Position numbers and translations under genes: made by a program. Under the pieces are notes generated by a model. The model made no database searches. It was not told the origin of the DNA and saw nothing but the letters and a program-made list of their open reading frames with translations. From Burkholderia sp. PAMC 26561 (lineage in GTDB: Bacteria; Pseudomonadota; Gammaproteobacteria; Burkholderiales; Burkholderiaceae), in NCBI RefSeq assembly GCF_001557535.2, contig NZ_CP014315.1, forward strand, positions 1,426,001 through 1,490,000: a stretch of DNA of 64,000 nt, read 5' to 3'. Of this stretch, positions 62,837-64,000 are shown one piece after another (position 1 is the first letter of the stretch; each line of letters opens with the position of its first letter).

Positions 62837-64000
62837 ATGCACACTCAAAGCAATCAACCCGCTCCCTCTCGCCTCGCCACGTTCGACCGCGCTTTCCGGC
62901 TCGAAGAGTTCGAGGTTCATAGCAAGCTCGCGAGGCTGATTGCGTCGTCGCAGGGCGTGAGCCGCGCGGACCTTGCGCGCAATACCGGGTTCGCGCGCTC
63001 GACCGTCTCTCAATTGATCCAGCCGCTGATCGAATGCGATCTCGTGAAGGAGCAGGCGCAAAGCGCATCGGCGAGAGGACGTCCCGGAACCATGCTCGTG
63101 CTCAATCCGCGCGCCGGCGTGATCCTCGTGGCGGACATGGGGGCGACGCACGGGCGTCTCGTGATCTCGGATCTTGCGCAACGGCGGCTTGCCGAGCGGG
63201 TCTTTGGCGTCGATGTTTCACTTGGACCGGAGCCGGTCCTCGAATCGATCATCGAGCAATTCCATCAATTGCTGCAGGAGCACAGGCTGCTCGATCAGTC
63301 CGTGCGCAGTGTCGTGGTCGGCTTGCCGAGTCCCGTGGATTTCAGCCGCGGCGTTTGCGTGAGGCCGCCGATCATGCCGGGTTGGGATGGCTTTCCGGTA
63401 TCGGAATATTTGCAGGCGCGCCTCAAGACGCCGGTGCTGGTCGATAACGATGTGAACCTGATGGCCCTGGGCGAAGCACGCACGCGGCCTGCCAATCAAT
63501 CGCCGCTGCTCTTCGCGAAGGTATCGACCGGAATCGGCTGCGGCATCATTACGTCCGAAGGCATGCTGCACCGCGGCGCCGATGGTTCTGCGGGTGACAT
63601 CGGGCATATCAGGGTGCCAGGCCGCGACGATGTCGTTTGCCGTTGCGGCAATATCGGTTGCGTTGAAGCCGTTGCTTCGACCAATGCGGTGCTCGCCAAC
63701 CTGCAGGCGCTGCCCGACTCCGACGCGCAAACCGTGGATGACCTCGTGCGTCTCGTTCGCTCCGGCGATCCGCAAGCGGTGCGCTTGATACGCGCGGCGG
63801 CAGAGGAAATCGGCGAGATCATCGCCATGCTCGTGCATATGTACAACCCTGCGGCCATCGTGCTTGGAGGGCGCATGGCGAGGATCAGCGACGATCTTCT
63901 CGCGGGGGTGCGTGCAGTGGTCTATCGAAGAGCGTTGCCGCTTGCCACGCGCAGCCTGCTGATCCAGAACACGGCGCTGAATCAATATGCCGGAGCGATT
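62837..64000 (+). CDS. ROK-family transcriptional regulator (3' end outside window)
   Basis: 388 codons are visible and the frame leaves the window at 64000. The N-terminal helix-turn-helix is SRADLARNTGFARSTVSQLI. The ROK domain has an ATP/sugar site DMGATHGRLV, VVGLPSPVDFSRGVC, the catalytic Asp region VLVDNDVNLMALGEARTR, and the zinc site GDIGHIRV with CRCGNIGCVEAV. It is of the NagC/Mlc/XylR type. It faces the MocA gene across 173 AT-rich bases, so it very probably represses the AlsB-like sugar operon, with the sugar or its derivative as inducer. Confidence 0.93.
   Translation, partial: MHTQSNQPAPSRLATFDRAFRLEEFEVHSKLARLIASSQGVSRADLARNTGFARSTVSQLIQPLIECDLVKEQAQSASARGRPGTMLVLNPRAGVILVADMGATHGRLVISDLAQRRLAERVFGVDVSLGPEPVLESIIEQFHQLLQEHRLLDQSVRSVVVGLPSPVDFSRGVCVRPPIMPGWDGFPVSEYLQARLKTPVLVDNDVNLMALGEARTRPANQSPLLFAKVSTGIGCGIITSEGMLHRGADGSAGDIGHIRVPGRDDVVCRCGNIGCVEAVASTNAVLANLQALPDSDAQTVDDLVRLVRSGDPQAVRLIRAAAEEIGEIIAMLVHMYNPAAIVLGGRMARISDDLLAGVRAVVYRRALPLATRSLLIQNTALNQYAGAI

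Overview
The window is GC-rich, densely packed DNA of the type found on the secondary replicons of soil and plant-associated Burkholderiaceae (Paraburkholderia or Caballeronia is my best guess). Reasons: abundant LysR, GntR and CUT2-type sugar ABC systems, a phthalate-type Rieske oxygenase, an AmpC-like beta-lactamase, and strong third-position GC bias that opens long shadow frames opposite real genes. No rRNA, tRNA, CRISPR array, IS element or phage gene was seen. The content is accessory metabolism. The genus assignment is inference.

Layout. 1-2284: end of a tautomerase, a PQQ-type sugar dehydrogenase lipoprotein and a DUF2231 membrane protein. 2687-11957: one long minus-strand operon, GntR/UTRA regulator > MtnK-like kinase > MtnA-like isomerase > class II aldolase > ribose-type ABC transporter (binding protein, ATPase, permease) > DhaK (frameshifted) > DhaL. 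A perfect 18-bp palindrome lies in front of the regulator. Kinase, isomerase and aldolase are the three enzymes of the DHAP shunt that splits 5-methylthioribose or 5-deoxyribose into DHAP and an aldehyde; here they sit with an importer. 12194-15981: LysR/aldo-keto reductase pair, AmpC-like beta-lactamase and a cupin. 16200-23056: Rieske oxygenase, its reductase, an ACS-type MFS carrier and a class II aldolase/decarboxylase, with FCD-GntR and LysR regulators. 23841-32408: second CUT2 system with two permeases, two paralogous binding proteins (one on the opposite strand), a lactonase, mannonate dehydratase and an FCD regulator.

32604-49248: mixed single genes and pairs: broken 2OG-Fe oxygenase, orphan TPS/GLUG adhesin, YghU-like GST, LysR genes (one frameshifted), EamA exporter, aldo-keto reductase, IlvD, VOC protein, Bcr/CflA efflux pump with TetR, an ArsR-SRPBCC-DUF1801 operon that looks leaderless, and LysR/NmrA. 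49293-55168: a MarR remnant, then a small polysaccharide group (Tat-type glycosidase lipoprotein, sugar-transfer ATP-grasp, GT2, Wzx-like flippase) with an array of four hairpins. 55174-64000: third CUT2 system with an AlsB-like binding protein, two oxidoreductases, an epimerase-like protein and a HAD phosphatase, divergent from a ROK regulator cut by the window end.

Taken together, the three sugar importers each have their own regulator class (GntR/UTRA, GntR/FCD, ROK) and their own catabolic enzymes. Three genes (dhaK, the 2OG-Fe oxygenase, a LysR gene) are each broken by what looks like one missing C, read on the + strand, in a C run. That may be real decay or a consensus sequencing error.
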